Shown: positions 27,556 to 36,614, counted from the first letter of the stretch. The stretch is DNA of 64,000 bases from Mucilaginibacter rubeus (GCF_014643835.1 NZ_BMKD01000006.1:124001-188000), one strand, 5' to 3'. The notes: generated by a model not told the origin, from the letters alone. A program made the numbers and translations.

Positions 27556-28494
27556 TTATGCCAGCGCATCGGCAGCAAATTGGCGACAAATTTTCACCTC
27601 CTTTACCGCGTCTGACCCTTCAGGGATTTTATACTCCAGCTCAATGGTGGCCGGGAATTTATAGTGGTTATTTTTAAGCAGTTGCAGTACTTCTTTTATC
27701 GGAGTATCGCCCTGTCCCCAGGGTTGGTTGGGACCGTCATGAAACTTACGATCTTTGATGTGCATGCTGATTATACGGTCATGATATTTTTCAATAAAGG
27801 GAACCGGGCTGCTGCTGGTACCCGCTACATAATGGCCGATATCCAAATTAATTCCGTTATACTTTGACTGGGCCAGGGCCGCGTCCCAAAGGGTTGGCGT
27901 GGCCTGGGTGTGGGCATGGTAGCCAACCATCATTTTATGTTTGGCGGCTATATCACCAAGGCGTTTGGTTTGAACCTCATCAGGCAACTCAACAGTTACG
28001 TGATTTACACCCAAAGCTTTCCCTGCATTAAAGGCATAATCAATTTCGGCATCGCTGTTTTTAGTACCGAGGGCATTCGGTTTCCAGGCATAAATATTGA
28101 TCCCGGCATCATGGTACATCTTCCTGATCTCCTTAAATTTATCCATTGGAGCCGAGACACGCCATTCGGCTATCTTTTTTCCAAATGTAGCCCAGTCTTC
28201 GCCGGTTTCATGTTTAGGGGCGCCGGCATACATTTCGGCGGCATCGCCCATAAGTTCAATGGCGTTAATATTACAGTCGATACAGTACTTCAGTAAATCT
28301 TCAATTGTGCCCGGCATGCTCCGGAATGAGTACGTGATCACGCCTATTTGTACGCCATTGATAAGCGAGTTGGGTTTATCAACCCTGCCTGAAACCACGC
28401 CGGCGAATGATGATTTTGAAAATGCTAAAAGCCCCGCTGCGGCAAGTGCGCTGCTGCCAATAAACCTGCGCCTTGATAAGTTATGCTGCTTCAT
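27556..28494 (-). CDS. Tat-exported sugar phosphate isomerase/epimerase (TIM barrel)
   Basis: 312 residues. A twin-arginine signal (LSRRRFIGSSALAAAGLLAF) at 5-25 implies folded export to the periplasm. The body is an AP-endonuclease-2-like TIM barrel: GVITYSFRSM, CNINAIELMG, HVTVELPDEVQ, MVGYHAHTQA, NLDIGHYVAG, HIKDRK and ATIELEYKIP contribute the usual metal ligands (Glu, His, Asp, Glu). Such exported xylose-isomerase-like proteins are abundant in Sphingobacteriaceae; their substrates are mostly unknown, often keto-glycosides or inositols. A paralogue lies at 34.9 kb. Confidence 0.9.
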   Translation of the reverse strand: MKQHNLSRRRFIGSSALAAAGLLAFSKSSFAGVVSGRVDKPNSLINGVQIGVITYSFRSMPGTIEDLLKYCIDCNINAIELMGDAAEMYAGAPKHETGEDWATFGKKIAEWRVSAPMDKFKEIRKMYHDAGINIYAWKPNALGTKNSDAEIDYAFNAGKALGVNHVTVELPDEVQTKRLGDIAAKHKMMVGYHAHTQATPTLWDAALAQSKYNGINLDIGHYVAGTSSSPVPFIEKYHDRIISMHIKDRKFHDGPNQPWGQGDTPIKEVLQLLKNNHYKFPATIELEYKIPEGSDAVKEVKICRQFAADALA

Positions 28495-28636
28495 AAATTT
28501 TATAGGAAATACATTGGTTTACACCAAAGTTATCAATTAATTGATGCCTGCAAATTGTGTATTGAAAGTGTTACTAACAAAGTTAATTTGTAGCGTTTTG
28601 CCTGGTATTAACGTAAAGTATTATAAACCTTATGCT

Positions 28637-29032
28637 ATGAAAAAGCTGTTTTTATTTGGCGTGCTCGCCGTTTTATCAGGCTGTAAAAAAGACAATACCC
28701 CTAATAATGATCAGTTGATTGGCAGGTGGGAGTACCGCGGCACCAGTTGTTATTGCGAACCTCCTAAAGATCCCAATTCGATAAAGGCAGGCAACGGCAA
28801 CATTATTGTTTTTACCGCCAGTGCCTACAAACGATTTAAAAAAGACACCCTGATAAACAGCGGCACTTACCGTACCCGTAAATATGACAATGCACATGAG
28901 CAGATCATGTATGACAATGATACCTCGAGCAACAGCACCACATTTTTCAGGATAGAAGGCAAAATACTCACTTTCTACGGAACAGTTCCCCTTGCAGCAG
29001 ACGGGCCGGAATCTCACTATGAGCGGTTATAA
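28637..29032 (+). CDS. hypothetical lipoprotein
   Basis: 131 residues with a lipoprotein signal (MKKLFLFGVLAVLSGCKKD, lipobox LSGC with Cys 16), so anchored to an envelope membrane. The rest resembles small lipocalin-like Bacteroidota lipoproteins: LIGRWEYRGTSCYC, a strand VFTASAYKRFKKD, SGTYRTRKYDN, FFRIEGKILTFYG. No catalytic motif. The open frame extends upstream, but the lipobox fixes this start. Confidence 0.78.
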   Translation: MKKLFLFGVLAVLSGCKKDNTPNNDQLIGRWEYRGTSCYCEPPKDPNSIKAGNGNIIVFTASAYKRFKKDTLINSGTYRTRKYDNAHEQIMYDNDTSSNSTTFFRIEGKILTFYGTVPLAADGPESHYERL

Positions 29033-29034
29033 TA

Positions 29035-29450
29035 TTATTGTACAGGCCAGTGGAAGCACAACTGATATCCATCCGGATCAAGCAGATAAATGGCTTTCCA
29101 GCCATAACCTGTAATTTGAGGTTGTTTAAGGTGCATGCCCTTACTTAATAAATAGCTATATAGCATATCAATGTCGGGGTGGCCGAAATAAAGTGAAGTA
29201 TCGGCATGGGCAGAAACACGCTGTTCATTGGGCTCGAAAGGGCGGCCTGGCTTTTCGTACGCGGTGTTGAGCATTAGTTTATACCATTAAGTTTCAATAA
29301 AACCCAATCAACATCATCTCCTTCGCCCGATGCCTGCACTATTTCAAAACCCAGCACATCGCGGTAAAATCCTAAGGCCACGGGCATATCAAAAACCTGA
29401 AGCAAGGGGGCTATGCCCTGTATTTGTTTTGTGGTAGTGCTATCGCTCAT
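29035..29450 (-). pseudogene. VOC family gene split by a one-base frameshift
   Basis: Two halves of one VOC (glyoxalase-like) protein. The first (29450-29274, 58 residues) begins MSDSTTTKQIQG and contains APLLQVFDMPVALGFYRDVL and WVLLKLNGIN before TAA. The second (29274-29035) begins MLNTAYEKPGRPFEP and ends WKAIYLLDPDGYQLCFHWP. Stop and start share a base (TAATG). Restoring one base at 29274-29277 joins ...KLNGIN-x-MLNTAYEK, which is the continuous family sequence. So this is a frameshifted gene, a sequencing error, or a coupled two-piece protein. The start overlaps the upstream gene by 11 bases. Confidence 0.8.
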
Positions 29451-29943
29451 AATCTCCTTCTAATAATTCTAATAAAAAAGATTTACAGCTATTACTTTCC
29501 GAGTTGAAGCCATATATCATAATAAGATAAATGAATACCAACATACCAAATGGAGTTATTGATAAGGGATCAAACCTATCAGACATTGAAGAATGTATCC
29601 AACCGCCAAAACCCGCGACCATTAAAAAAGCAGCCATTCCAATGATAATATATTCTATTTCCTGGTGCATAGCCATGGTTATATAAAGACAACTTCCCGT
29701 TTCCGCAAACTCCACGCGCCCCTTTATCAAAGGTATAAACGAATTCCGGCCAACAACTACGGGTTCAATTTTAAACTCACTAATATTTACATACCCTTTA
29801 AAAGGAGTGGGATACCTGTTGGTTAATTGTTCAAAGAAACTTCCTGTGAAAGCAGGGCTTACTTGTTCTGTCAATCTTAATCTTACCTCTTCGGGGTTGA
29901 GCGGACTTATAATGGAAAATTTTTCATATGGCCACCAATTCAT
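29440..29943 (-). CDS. hypothetical membrane protein
   Basis: 167 residues. A soluble N-terminal domain (about 1-95; LNPEEVRLRLTEQVS, NRYPTPFKGYVNISEFKIEP, FIPLIKGRVEF) is followed by two membrane helices (IEYIIIGMAAFLMVAGFGGW and PFGMLVFIYLIMIYGF) and a short tail. I do not recognise the family. It overlaps the start of the downstream VOC gene by 11 bases, so the two form one transcript. Confidence 0.7.
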   Translation of the reverse strand: MNWWPYEKFSIISPLNPEEVRLRLTEQVSPAFTGSFFEQLTNRYPTPFKGYVNISEFKIEPVVVGRNSFIPLIKGRVEFAETGSCLYITMAMHQEIEYIIIGMAAFLMVAGFGGWIHSSMSDRFDPLSITPFGMLVFIYLIMIYGFNSESNSCKSFLLELLEGDYER

Positions 29944-30147
29944 AACTAACAGATATTTACGTTAAAAGTACCAATGCGGCTCATCAAAACCTATTTAAAT
30001 AATAGATACCCCTGCACGAAAACGAACAATAAATGTATCATAACGATGCACATTATCGCATTAAAAACAATAGCAATTAATTGAATATCAATATCATAAA
30101 TACATGGCACTTAATTTGAGTTCATAACAAAGATTACTGTATATATC

Positions 30148-30465
30148 ATGAGACACGGCAAACAACTGGAAAGGCGTACTTTTAACCAGGACCGTTTTGA
30201 AATACTTATTAAGCGGCAAAAAAACGGTATAGCCACCTTTAACGAGCTCACCGAATTGGATGAGATCGTAAACCGTGATCCTGAGATCCGTGAAATTGTT
30301 TTGGAGGAAATGCAGGATGCCGATACCCCAAATCCTCCGAACGATGATCAAATTCAAATGGTTGAAAAACCGGTCAGGAAAAGTTTCATCGAAAAGATAA
30401 AGGCGTTCATTAATCGCCTGTTCACAGTTGAAAGCGATGATCTGAATCCCGCCATCGCTGCATAG
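30148..30465 (+). CDS. hypothetical protein
   Basis: 105 residues, basic then acidic. MRHGKQLERRTFNQDRFEIL leads to a helix FNELTELDEIVNRDPEIREI, and a basic amphipathic helix near the C-terminus (KSFIEKIKAFINRLF) could touch a membrane. No signal peptide, no recognised domain. It is followed by the truncated yjbQ. Confidence 0.6.
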   Translation: MRHGKQLERRTFNQDRFEILIKRQKNGIATFNELTELDEIVNRDPEIREIVLEEMQDADTPNPPNDDQIQMVEKPVRKSFIEKIKAFINRLFTVESDDLNPAIAA

Positions 30466-30568
30466 GCAATGTAAACCTGTAAACAATTTTTAATTGGCAC
30501 ACCATTCAAAACAAAACGGAACAATCTTTATAGATATGTTCGCAACACTGTTATGAAGCAAACTATTT

Positions 30569-30748
30569 ATGAAAATATTTCAGCAAATGCTTCAGCTAAG
30601 GGAGCGCAAAAGAAGCTCCCATCTTGTGACAGCCGAAGTAATGAATACACTGCCTCAAATACAAGAGTTAAAAACCGGTATTTGCCAGGTATTTATTCAG
30701 CATACTTCGGCATCATTAACCATTAATGAAAATGCCGACCCAACCGTT
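30569..30748 (+). pseudogene. yjbQ: N-terminal half of YjbQ (UPF0047), truncated
   Basis: The first 60 residues match the YjbQ family well: MKIFQQMLQLRERKRSSHLV, then CQVFIQHTSASLTINENADP at 39-58 and TV. The normal protein continues for about 80 more residues, with EGxDDMPAH and QGIYLCEHR motifs. Here the frame turns into unrelated sequence (ILCRLKLYGRC) and stops at 30784. The matching C-terminal 23 residues are found at 52305-52376 on the other strand. YjbQ proteins have weak thiamine-phosphate synthase activity in the literature. This copy is non-functional. Confidence 0.85.
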
Positions 30749-30770
30749 ATTTTATGCAGATTAAAATTAT

Positions 30771-30830
30771 ATGGCCGTTGTTGAAGCTGGTACCTATGTA
30801 CAGCTAAGACTTGGCTACAGGTTCAGATAG
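30771..30830 (+). pseudogene. probable C-terminal strand of an outer-membrane protein (remnant)
   Basis: In one frame this encodes MAVVEAGTYVQLRLGYRFR followed by a stop. VQLRLGYRF has the alternating pattern and terminal aromatic of a last beta-barrel strand. It directly follows the broken end of yjbQ and has an in-frame stop just upstream. I propose it is the missing end of the decayed barrel gene at 52.4-52.8 kb; the match is inferred from type, not sequence overlap. Confidence 0.45.
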
Positions 30831-30831
30831 C

Positions 30832-32001
30832 TTATTCAGAATAAACGCTGCCAACCCTGTCGCGCAGGTTATAGCCTGATGCCATCACCTCACCATAAGC
30901 GCCAGCGGTACGTACAGCTATCAGGTCGCCGCGGAATGACTCGGGCAGGCTCACATCCCTCTGAAAACAATCCGTGCTTTCACATATCGGCCCAACAACG
31001 TCATACTTTAAACTTTCGGACTTTCCGGCTTCCGAACTTTCCGACTTCCGGCTTAAATTCTCTATCTGGTGATAAGCCTGATAAAGCATCGGACGAATCA
31101 GCTCGGTCATGCCGGCGTCAAGGATCAGGAAGTTCTTTTTCTGCCCGTTTTTAACATACAATACACGCGATATAAGCGACGCACTTTGGGCTACCAGTGC
31201 ACGGCCAAGCTCAAAATGAACTTCTTGCCCCGGCTTAACGTTCAGGAAGTTTTTAAACACCTGGAAGTAGGCTTCAAAATCGGCTATGTTGTTATCCGGG
31301 CTGTAATAATCAACCCCGAGGCCACCGCCGGTATTAAGCACTTTTATCGGGAAGCCACGATCTTCAAACCAATCCTGCATTTCATTAATGCGGGTACACA
31401 GGTTTTTGTAAACTTCAAGGTCGGTAATTTGTGAACCAATATGGAAGTGGATACCTAAAAATTGCAGGTTATCACATTTGCGCAAAGCAGTGGCAACATC
31501 AGGTAATTGCCAGGTATTGATGCCGAACTTGTTTTCATCAAGTCCGGTGGTGATGAAATGGTGAGTATGTGCATCAACATTCGGGTTAATGCGGATAGCC
31601 ACGCCAGCTTTTTTGTTTTTTGCTTTAGCAAGGCCATCAATAATGAAAAGCTCCTGAATGGATTCGACATTGAAGCAGAAGATATCCGCATCAAGGGCCA
31701 GGTTTATTTCACGGTCTGATTTGCCTACACCTGCAAATACAACTTTGCTTTTATCAAAGCCATGATCAATAGCTGCCCGAACTTCATTACCGCTCACGCA
31801 ATCGGCGCCAAAGCCATAGGTTTGTATGGTGTCAATGACTTTTGGGTTAAAGTTGGCCTTCATGGCATAATGCACATGGAAACCATGCTTTGCAGATGCA
31901 TCGCGGCAGGCACTCAGGGTATTTTTAAGCACCTCGAGATCGTAGTAATAAAACGGAGTTTCTAAGCCGTTGAATTTATCTATAGTTTTACTTGTGAACA
32001 T
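30832..32001 (-). CDS. lysA: diaminopimelate decarboxylase LysA
   Basis: Last step of lysine synthesis: meso-diaminopimelate to lysine with PLP. 389 residues of the fold-III decarboxylase family. The PLP lysine is K48 in HYAMKANFNP. Also seen: GIHFHIGSQI, NTGGGLGVDYY, ELGRALVAQS, DAGMTELIRPMLY and the active-site CES in VGPICESTDCF, ending AGAYGEVMASGYN. Residues about 317-331 (SRKSESSEAGKSES) are an in-frame insertion made by a repetitive DNA element, not family sequence. lysC is upstream on the same strand, 126 bases away, making a lysC-lysA unit. Confidence 0.95.
   Translation of the reverse strand: MFTSKTIDKFNGLETPFYYYDLEVLKNTLSACRDASAKHGFHVHYAMKANFNPKVIDTIQTYGFGADCVSGNEVRAAIDHGFDKSKVVFAGVGKSDREINLALDADIFCFNVESIQELFIIDGLAKAKNKKAGVAIRINPNVDAHTHHFITTGLDENKFGINTWQLPDVATALRKCDNLQFLGIHFHIGSQITDLEVYKNLCTRINEMQDWFEDRGFPIKVLNTGGGLGVDYYSPDNNIADFEAYFQVFKNFLNVKPGQEVHFELGRALVAQSASLISRVLYVKNGQKKNFLILDAGMTELIRPMLYQAYHQIENLSRKSESSEAGKSESLKYDVVGPICESTDCFQRDVSLPESFRGDLIAVRTAGAYGEVMASGYNLRDRVGSVYSE
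31010..31052. repeat. short repeat inside lysA
   Basis: Tandem-like units of ACTTTCCGG/ACTTCCGG type (aactttcgga ctttccggct). The same kind of unit lies in the spacer at 36577-36612. It is in frame, adding about 15 residues to LysA between the IENL and YDVVGPICES blocks. Confidence 0.6.
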
Positions 32002-32042
32002 GGGTAATATTTCATCAAATCATGCTGAACTATTGCATATCA

Positions 32043-32069
32043 GGGATTGCTTCGTTCCTCGCGATGACG
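32043..32069. repeat. intergenic repeat, GATTGCTTCGTTCCTCGC type
   Basis: ggattgcttcgttcctcgc followed by gatgacg is a widely scattered intergenic motif in many bacterial genomes, including Bacteroidota. It lies between lysA and lysC; no second copy was seen in this window. Confidence 0.4.
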
Positions 32070-32095
32070 TTTTAAATTAAAAATTTCAAATAAGG

Positions 32096-32130
32096 TAATT
32101 CCGAAATCGAAAATCCGATATCCGGAATTA
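32096..32130. terminator. inverted repeat overlapping the lysC stop codon
   Basis: TAATTCCG at 32096-32103 pairs with CGGAATTA at 32123-32130, which includes the lysC stop. The loop reads aaatcgaaaatccgatatc and resembles the AAATCGAAAATCCG family of Sphingobacteriaceae spacer repeats. Possibly a weak terminator or processing site. Confidence 0.4.
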
Positions 32131-33438
32131 AAACAGCCTGTTGTGTAAACTCCTTAAAGTCTCAACCTTATCCTCTGTTTTTACCAGCAACGACAGGTTG
32201 TGATCGCTGCCGCCGTATGATATCATCCTTAACGGGATATGTTTAACTGCTTCCAGTACCCGGGCCGCATAGCCATGTTTTTCAGCCCCAAAATCACCTA
32301 CCACGCAAATGATGGTATGGTTCACGTCTATCTCAACCGAGCCGTATGCATTCAGCTCTTTAGTGATATCCCCCAAATAAGTAGTGTCATCGATAGTTAC
32401 CGAAACCGCTACTTCCGATGTGGTGATCATATCGATAGATGTTTTATAGCGTTCAAACACTTCAAATACCTTACGCAGGAAGCCATGGGCCAAAAGCATT
32501 CTGCTCGATTGGATCTTGATAGCTGTAATGGCATCTTTAGCGGCGATGGATTTGATCTTATCCTTTTCGCTGGTGATAGTGATCAGGGTACCTTTTGCCT
32601 GCGGATCCATGGTATTCAATAAACGAACGGGGATCTTATATTTTTGGGCAGGGAAAACACTTTGCGGGTGCAGGATCTTAGCGCCAAAATAAGCTAGCTC
32701 TGCAGCTTCATCAAACGATAGCTGAGCAATAGGCTGTGTACCTTTTACAATCCGCGGGTCGTTATTGTGCATGCCGTCGATATCTGTCCAGATCTGGACT
32801 TCCTCGCTGCGGATGCCGGCACCAATCAATGAAGCGGTATAATCGCTGCCGCCGCGGCGCAGGTTATCTATCTCGCCATAAGCATTGCGGCAAATATATC
32901 CCTGGGTAATAAACAAGTTTACTTCGGGGTGCTTATCAAGCAGCGGGAGCAGGTTTTCGGTAATATGATCAACAATGGGCTCATTATCCTCATCTATCTT
33001 CATAAAATCCAGGGCAGGCAGCAATACCGATGGGATACCTATCTCCTTTAAATAAACATGATAGAGGGTAGTTGAAAGCAGTTCGCCCTGTGCAACGATG
33101 ATCTTATCTTCAATATGGGTGAAAAGATCATTCGCCAGGTTGCTGAGCAACGAAAAATGGTAGTCGATAACCTCTTTGCCCTGGGCTAAAAATTCGGGTT
33201 TCGCAAACAATTCCTTAATAAAAATTTCGTACTTATCCTTTAGGATAGTAATAAGCTGCACTGCCTTCTTCTTATCGCCGGCGAGATATGCTTGTCCAAT
33301 TTCTACGAGGCTGTTTGTTGTGCCTGACACTGCCGATAGCACCACTACCTGGCGCTCGGCCGGGTTAATGATATCAAGCAGCGCTTTCATCCGGGCGGGG
33401 CTACCTACTGATGTCCCACCAAATTTTAAAACTTTCAT
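32128..33438 (-). CDS. lysC: aspartate kinase LysC
   Basis: First step of the aspartate family pathway: phosphorylates aspartate with ATP. 436 residues, starting MKVLKFGGTSVGSPARMKAL (kinase motif KFGGTS). It contains VVLSAVSGTTNSL, RRGGSDYTASLIGAG, QIWTDIDGM and AAELAYFGAKILHP, followed by two ACT domains (from about 300; HGFLRKVFEVFERYKTSIDM and TIICVVGDFGAEKHGYAARV) for lysine/threonine feedback. Not fused to homoserine dehydrogenase. Precedes lysA in the same orientation. Confidence 0.96.
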   Translation of the reverse strand: MKVLKFGGTSVGSPARMKALLDIINPAERQVVVLSAVSGTTNSLVEIGQAYLAGDKKKAVQLITILKDKYEIFIKELFAKPEFLAQGKEVIDYHFSLLSNLANDLFTHIEDKIIVAQGELLSTTLYHVYLKEIGIPSVLLPALDFMKIDEDNEPIVDHITENLLPLLDKHPEVNLFITQGYICRNAYGEIDNLRRGGSDYTASLIGAGIRSEEVQIWTDIDGMHNNDPRIVKGTQPIAQLSFDEAAELAYFGAKILHPQSVFPAQKYKIPVRLLNTMDPQAKGTLITITSEKDKIKSIAAKDAITAIKIQSSRMLLAHGFLRKVFEVFERYKTSIDMITTSEVAVSVTIDDTTYLGDITKELNAYGSVEIDVNHTIICVVGDFGAEKHGYAARVLEAVKHIPLRMISYGGSDHNLSLLVKTEDKVETLRSLHNRLF

Positions 33439-33682
33439 TTTTATGTTGCTGTTAACCGTATATGATCGGTGTTCCTGAACATCATTTTACTGATATTCAA
33501 GCACCAATATTTGAGGCGCTAAAAATAGTGTTTTAAAACGCTTTAATGTAATGTGATTGGAATTTAAATTTGACGGGCATATCGCTTCTGAGTTTTGAAA
33601 TTCGTTGGGCTTTGATTGAGAAATGACATCTCCGTTCCGTCATTCGGTATAAAATGTCGGGATCGTAATAAACCCAATTTTA

Positions 33683-34813
33683 TCACTTTCCCCTCAACAT
33701 ATCAAGCGAGTAAAAACTCTCGCGCCAGTAAATGCCGCCCTGTACAACTGTTATTATTGATGCTTTTAAAAAATGCCAGGCCAGAAATAGCCCCGAAAAG
33801 GGTATCATGAATGCATACCACCACTTATTTGGTGGCACTATCATCATATAAATAATATGGGATACCAGCATAATAGCAGCCATGATGCGGATACCTGCAG
33901 TGCCGAAAATAAACATCAACGGCATGGGCAGAGCTACTGTTAATAACATATTCAGCACGTTAATAATGGCTTGCACAAGATTATAGTTGGCAACAGCAAA
34001 TGAGTTTTTCTGCACACCGCGCCCAAGCTCACCAAGATTTTTATACCATTCCAGGCAAACGTAACCCTTACCGGCTAAAACATCCTGCCGTAAACCTTCT
34101 TTTTTTATCAATTGACCAAGTTGAAGATCATCATCCGGGCGCAGTTTTATGCGTACATGCGTGCCAATTTTTTCATAAGCTGTACGTCTGACCAAATTGA
34201 AAGCCCCTATGCCCGACGATGCTTTTGATTTCGGTTTTTTTGCCTCCCATGGTTTCATGGCAATCATGAGCATAATGCTTAATGTGGCAAATACACTGTT
34301 TAAAATTGACGACCGGGAGATCAACTCAGGTAACATGGTTAAATGATCAACCTCGTGCTTAACGGCATAACCGACAGCCTTGTTAATAGCATCAGGATGA
34401 AAAACGATATCAGCATCGGCAAAAAGCATCCATTCCTCAGTACTGCTAAGGTAACCCTGGTAAAGTGCGTTGTTTTTACCAAGCCATCCGTCGGGTAAAG
34501 TGTCTATCGTAGTTACCTGAAGCTTTGGATAGTGTAAGCTAAAATCTTTCAGGATGTCGGTGGTACGGTCGGTTGAGCGGTCGTTCACTACAATAAGGCG
34601 ATGGTTAGGATAATTGATATGGCAAACGCTTTGCAAGGCTTTTTCAAGGTCTTCCTCCTCGTTTCGCACAGCTATAATGATGGCAAGGGGTGGGGGATTA
34701 TCCATCACAGGTTGTCGGCTTACCTGTTTAATTTGTTTAAAGCCGATAAGCAGATAAAAGTTAAGCGCTAAAGTGGATACAAACAGTATTACGCTGTACC
34801 AGAATAATATCAT
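33683..34813 (-). CDS. membrane glycosyltransferase family 2
   Basis: 376 residues. One N-terminal membrane segment (ILFWYSVILFVSTLALNFYL) anchors a GT-A domain: PLAIIIAVRNEEEDLEKAL, VVNDRSTDRT, DXD-type motif LFADADIVFHP and the acceptor region RPDDDLQLGQLIKKEG. Three or four C-terminal helices (LLTVALPMPLMFIFG, MIPFSGLFLAWHFL) follow. This is the layout of CrtQ/HpnB-like transferases that glycosylate lipids or carotenoids. Acceptor unknown. Confidence 0.9.
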   Translation of the reverse strand: MILFWYSVILFVSTLALNFYLLIGFKQIKQVSRQPVMDNPPPLAIIIAVRNEEEDLEKALQSVCHINYPNHRLIVVNDRSTDRTTDILKDFSLHYPKLQVTTIDTLPDGWLGKNNALYQGYLSSTEEWMLFADADIVFHPDAINKAVGYAVKHEVDHLTMLPELISRSSILNSVFATLSIMLMIAMKPWEAKKPKSKASSGIGAFNLVRRTAYEKIGTHVRIKLRPDDDLQLGQLIKKEGLRQDVLAGKGYVCLEWYKNLGELGRGVQKNSFAVANYNLVQAIINVLNMLLTVALPMPLMFIFGTAGIRIMAAIMLVSHIIYMMIVPPNKWWYAFMIPFSGLFLAWHFLKASIITVVQGGIYWRESFYSLDMLRGK

Positions 34814-34898
34814 GATAAATAGGTTTGGATAAAGGTGGGCAAAATCAGGAAATAATCACAACAAAAAATGGCATATTGCATTACCAATTTTAACACCT

Positions 34899-35882
34899 AT
34901 GAAAAACATCAGCCGCAAAAAATTTATTGCTTCGGCCGCAATAGCTGCTGCCGGTTTACCTTTTGGTTTAAGTGCTTTGGCTAAGCAATCACCCTTAAAT
35001 ACTGACGTTGCCACAGGTAACCCCTCTGCGGGTGAAAAAATAAAAGTGAGCATATTTTCCAAACATATGCACTGGCTTAATTATGCCGATATGGCCGCTT
35101 TAACGGTACAGCTTGGTTTTGACGGAATTGACCTTACTGTAAGGCCCGATGGCCACGTGCTGCCCGAACGTGTTGCCGATGACCTGCCTAAAGCGGTTGA
35201 AGCTATTGAAAAAGCCGGGCTCAAGGTTTATACCATAGTAACCAATATTAAAACTGCTGATGAAAAATACGCCGAACCGATCCTGAAAACAGCATCGGCA
35301 TTGGGCATTAAATATTATCGTACCGCCTGGTTTAATTATGATAAGGCTACCAGTGTACCGGCCAATATCAGGGCTATCAATAAGCAACTGGCCGGTCTTG
35401 CCCAGCTCAACAAAAGGTATGGCATGCACGGCGGCTATCAAAACCACTCCGGCGACTTGTTTGGAGCATCACAATGGGATTTATGGCTGAGCCTTGAAGG
35501 GCTTGATCCTAATAACATCGGTTGTCAGTACGATGTAAGGCATGCAACAACTGAAGGTGCCGATACCTGGCCTGTTACACTTGACCTGTTGAAGGCTTAT
35601 TCCAAAACAATCAATGTAAAAGATTTTTACTGGGAGAAAAAGGGCGACAAATGGCGGGTGAAAAGTGTGCCATTAGGCGAGGGTATGGTTGATTATAAAA
35701 AATACTTCAGCCTGCTAAAACAATACAATATCAATGGCCCCATGAGCCTGCACTGCGAATATCCCTTAGGCGGGGCAGAGGATGGTAAACGTGAGCTGAC
35801 TATTAGTAAGGATGAGTTTTCGGCCGCTTTAAAAAAGGATTTGACCAGATTGCGTGGATGGCTGGCAGAGTATGACCTGTAG
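34899..35882 (+). CDS. exported sugar phosphate isomerase/epimerase (TIM barrel)
   Basis: 327 residues with a Tat-like signal (ISRKKFIASAAIAAAGLPF; the second arginine is a lysine). The xylose-isomerase-like barrel shows LGFDGIDLTVRPDGHV, YTIVTNIKTAD, MHGGYQNHSGD, IGCQYDVRHATTEG, INVKDFYWEKKG and MSLHCEYPLGGAEDG. Like the gene at 27.6 kb it belongs to the exported TIM-barrel family typical of this group, but the two are only distantly alike. Monocistronic; divergent from the glycosyltransferase. Confidence 0.9.
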   Translation: MKNISRKKFIASAAIAAAGLPFGLSALAKQSPLNTDVATGNPSAGEKIKVSIFSKHMHWLNYADMAALTVQLGFDGIDLTVRPDGHVLPERVADDLPKAVEAIEKAGLKVYTIVTNIKTADEKYAEPILKTASALGIKYYRTAWFNYDKATSVPANIRAINKQLAGLAQLNKRYGMHGGYQNHSGDLFGASQWDLWLSLEGLDPNNIGCQYDVRHATTEGADTWPVTLDLLKAYSKTINVKDFYWEKKGDKWRVKSVPLGEGMVDYKKYFSLLKQYNINGPMSLHCEYPLGGAEDGKRELTISKDEFSAALKKDLTRLRGWLAEYDL

Positions 35883-36051
35883 GTCTCGTTCAACGCATTA
35901 CAGGTTTAAGTATCCGCGCTTCAACCTGTCATTTTTTTTACTCCCCTAAAACTTGTTTTATAACAAATTTGTTACTAAATTTAATAACAGCATGCCCGTC
36001 GCTTGATCTCCCTGATCGCCCCGGGTTGCTCATAACCAATTATTAAACTAA

Positions 36052-36058
36052 AAGGAGG
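36052..36058 (+). promoter_or_regulatory. strong Shine-Dalgarno of DoxX gene
   Basis: AAGGAGG five bases before the ATG at 36064, one of only three such sites I see in the window. Confidence 0.75.
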
Positions 36059-36063
36059 GCTTT

Positions 36064-36501
36064 ATGAATCTGGTTCATAAAATTGAACACTGGGGCGACA
36101 CTCATCACCCTAAAGTTTTGGATATTGTGCGTATTGTTCTTGGCGTATTTTTATTAGTGAAAGGCATAACTTTTATGGAAAATACATCATACCTGCGAGG
36201 TATTATTACCGATCAGGATGTTATTAACGTATCGCCAGATATGCTGATGATCCTGGTATACTATGTATCATTTGCCCACATGGTTGGTGGTATACTCATA
36301 GCCATGGGTATATTAACCCGTTTGGGCTGCATTATTCAGATCCCTATATTGGTGGGCGCAGTATTTTTAACAGGGATTTTCCAGGAACCTATCAATACCA
36401 TGTTATGGCCATCAATTACAGCTCTGGCTCTGCTTATACTATTTACCATTTTAGGCTCCGGTCCATGGTCATTGGATAAAGTACTGTCGTTTAAGGGATA
36501 A
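36064..36501 (+). CDS. DoxX family membrane protein
   Basis: 145 residues with four membrane helices: LDIVRIVLGVFLLVKGITF, MILVYYVSFAHMVGGILIAM, CIIQIPILVGAVFLTGIF and SITALALLILFTILGSG. The GGILIAMGILTRLG stretch is typical of DoxX. Cytoplasmic N-terminus with a His-rich start (HKIEHWGDTHHPK). Function of the family is largely unknown, with links to thiosulfate oxidation or redox stress. A strong ribosome-binding site suggests high expression. Confidence 0.85.
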   Translation: MNLVHKIEHWGDTHHPKVLDIVRIVLGVFLLVKGITFMENTSYLRGIITDQDVINVSPDMLMILVYYVSFAHMVGGILIAMGILTRLGCIIQIPILVGAVFLTGIFQEPINTMLWPSITALALLILFTILGSGPWSLDKVLSFKG

Positions 36502-36576
36502 TGGAGAGATAAGAAATCAAGAGCCAGGAAAGGAATTTCTTTTAACTAACACCAAAACTGTAAAACTCCCAATTTG

Positions 36577-36612
36577 GGACTTAAAACTTCGAACTCAAAA
36601 CTTCCGACTTCC
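36577..36612. repeat. spacer repeat, ACTTCGAACTC/ACTTCCGACTTCC type
   Basis: Degenerate units aaaacttcgaactc, aaaacttccgacttcc in the 110-base spacer between DoxX and the UBP-finger gene. Resembles the element inserted in lysA. Confidence 0.5.
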
Positions 36613-36614
36613 AA

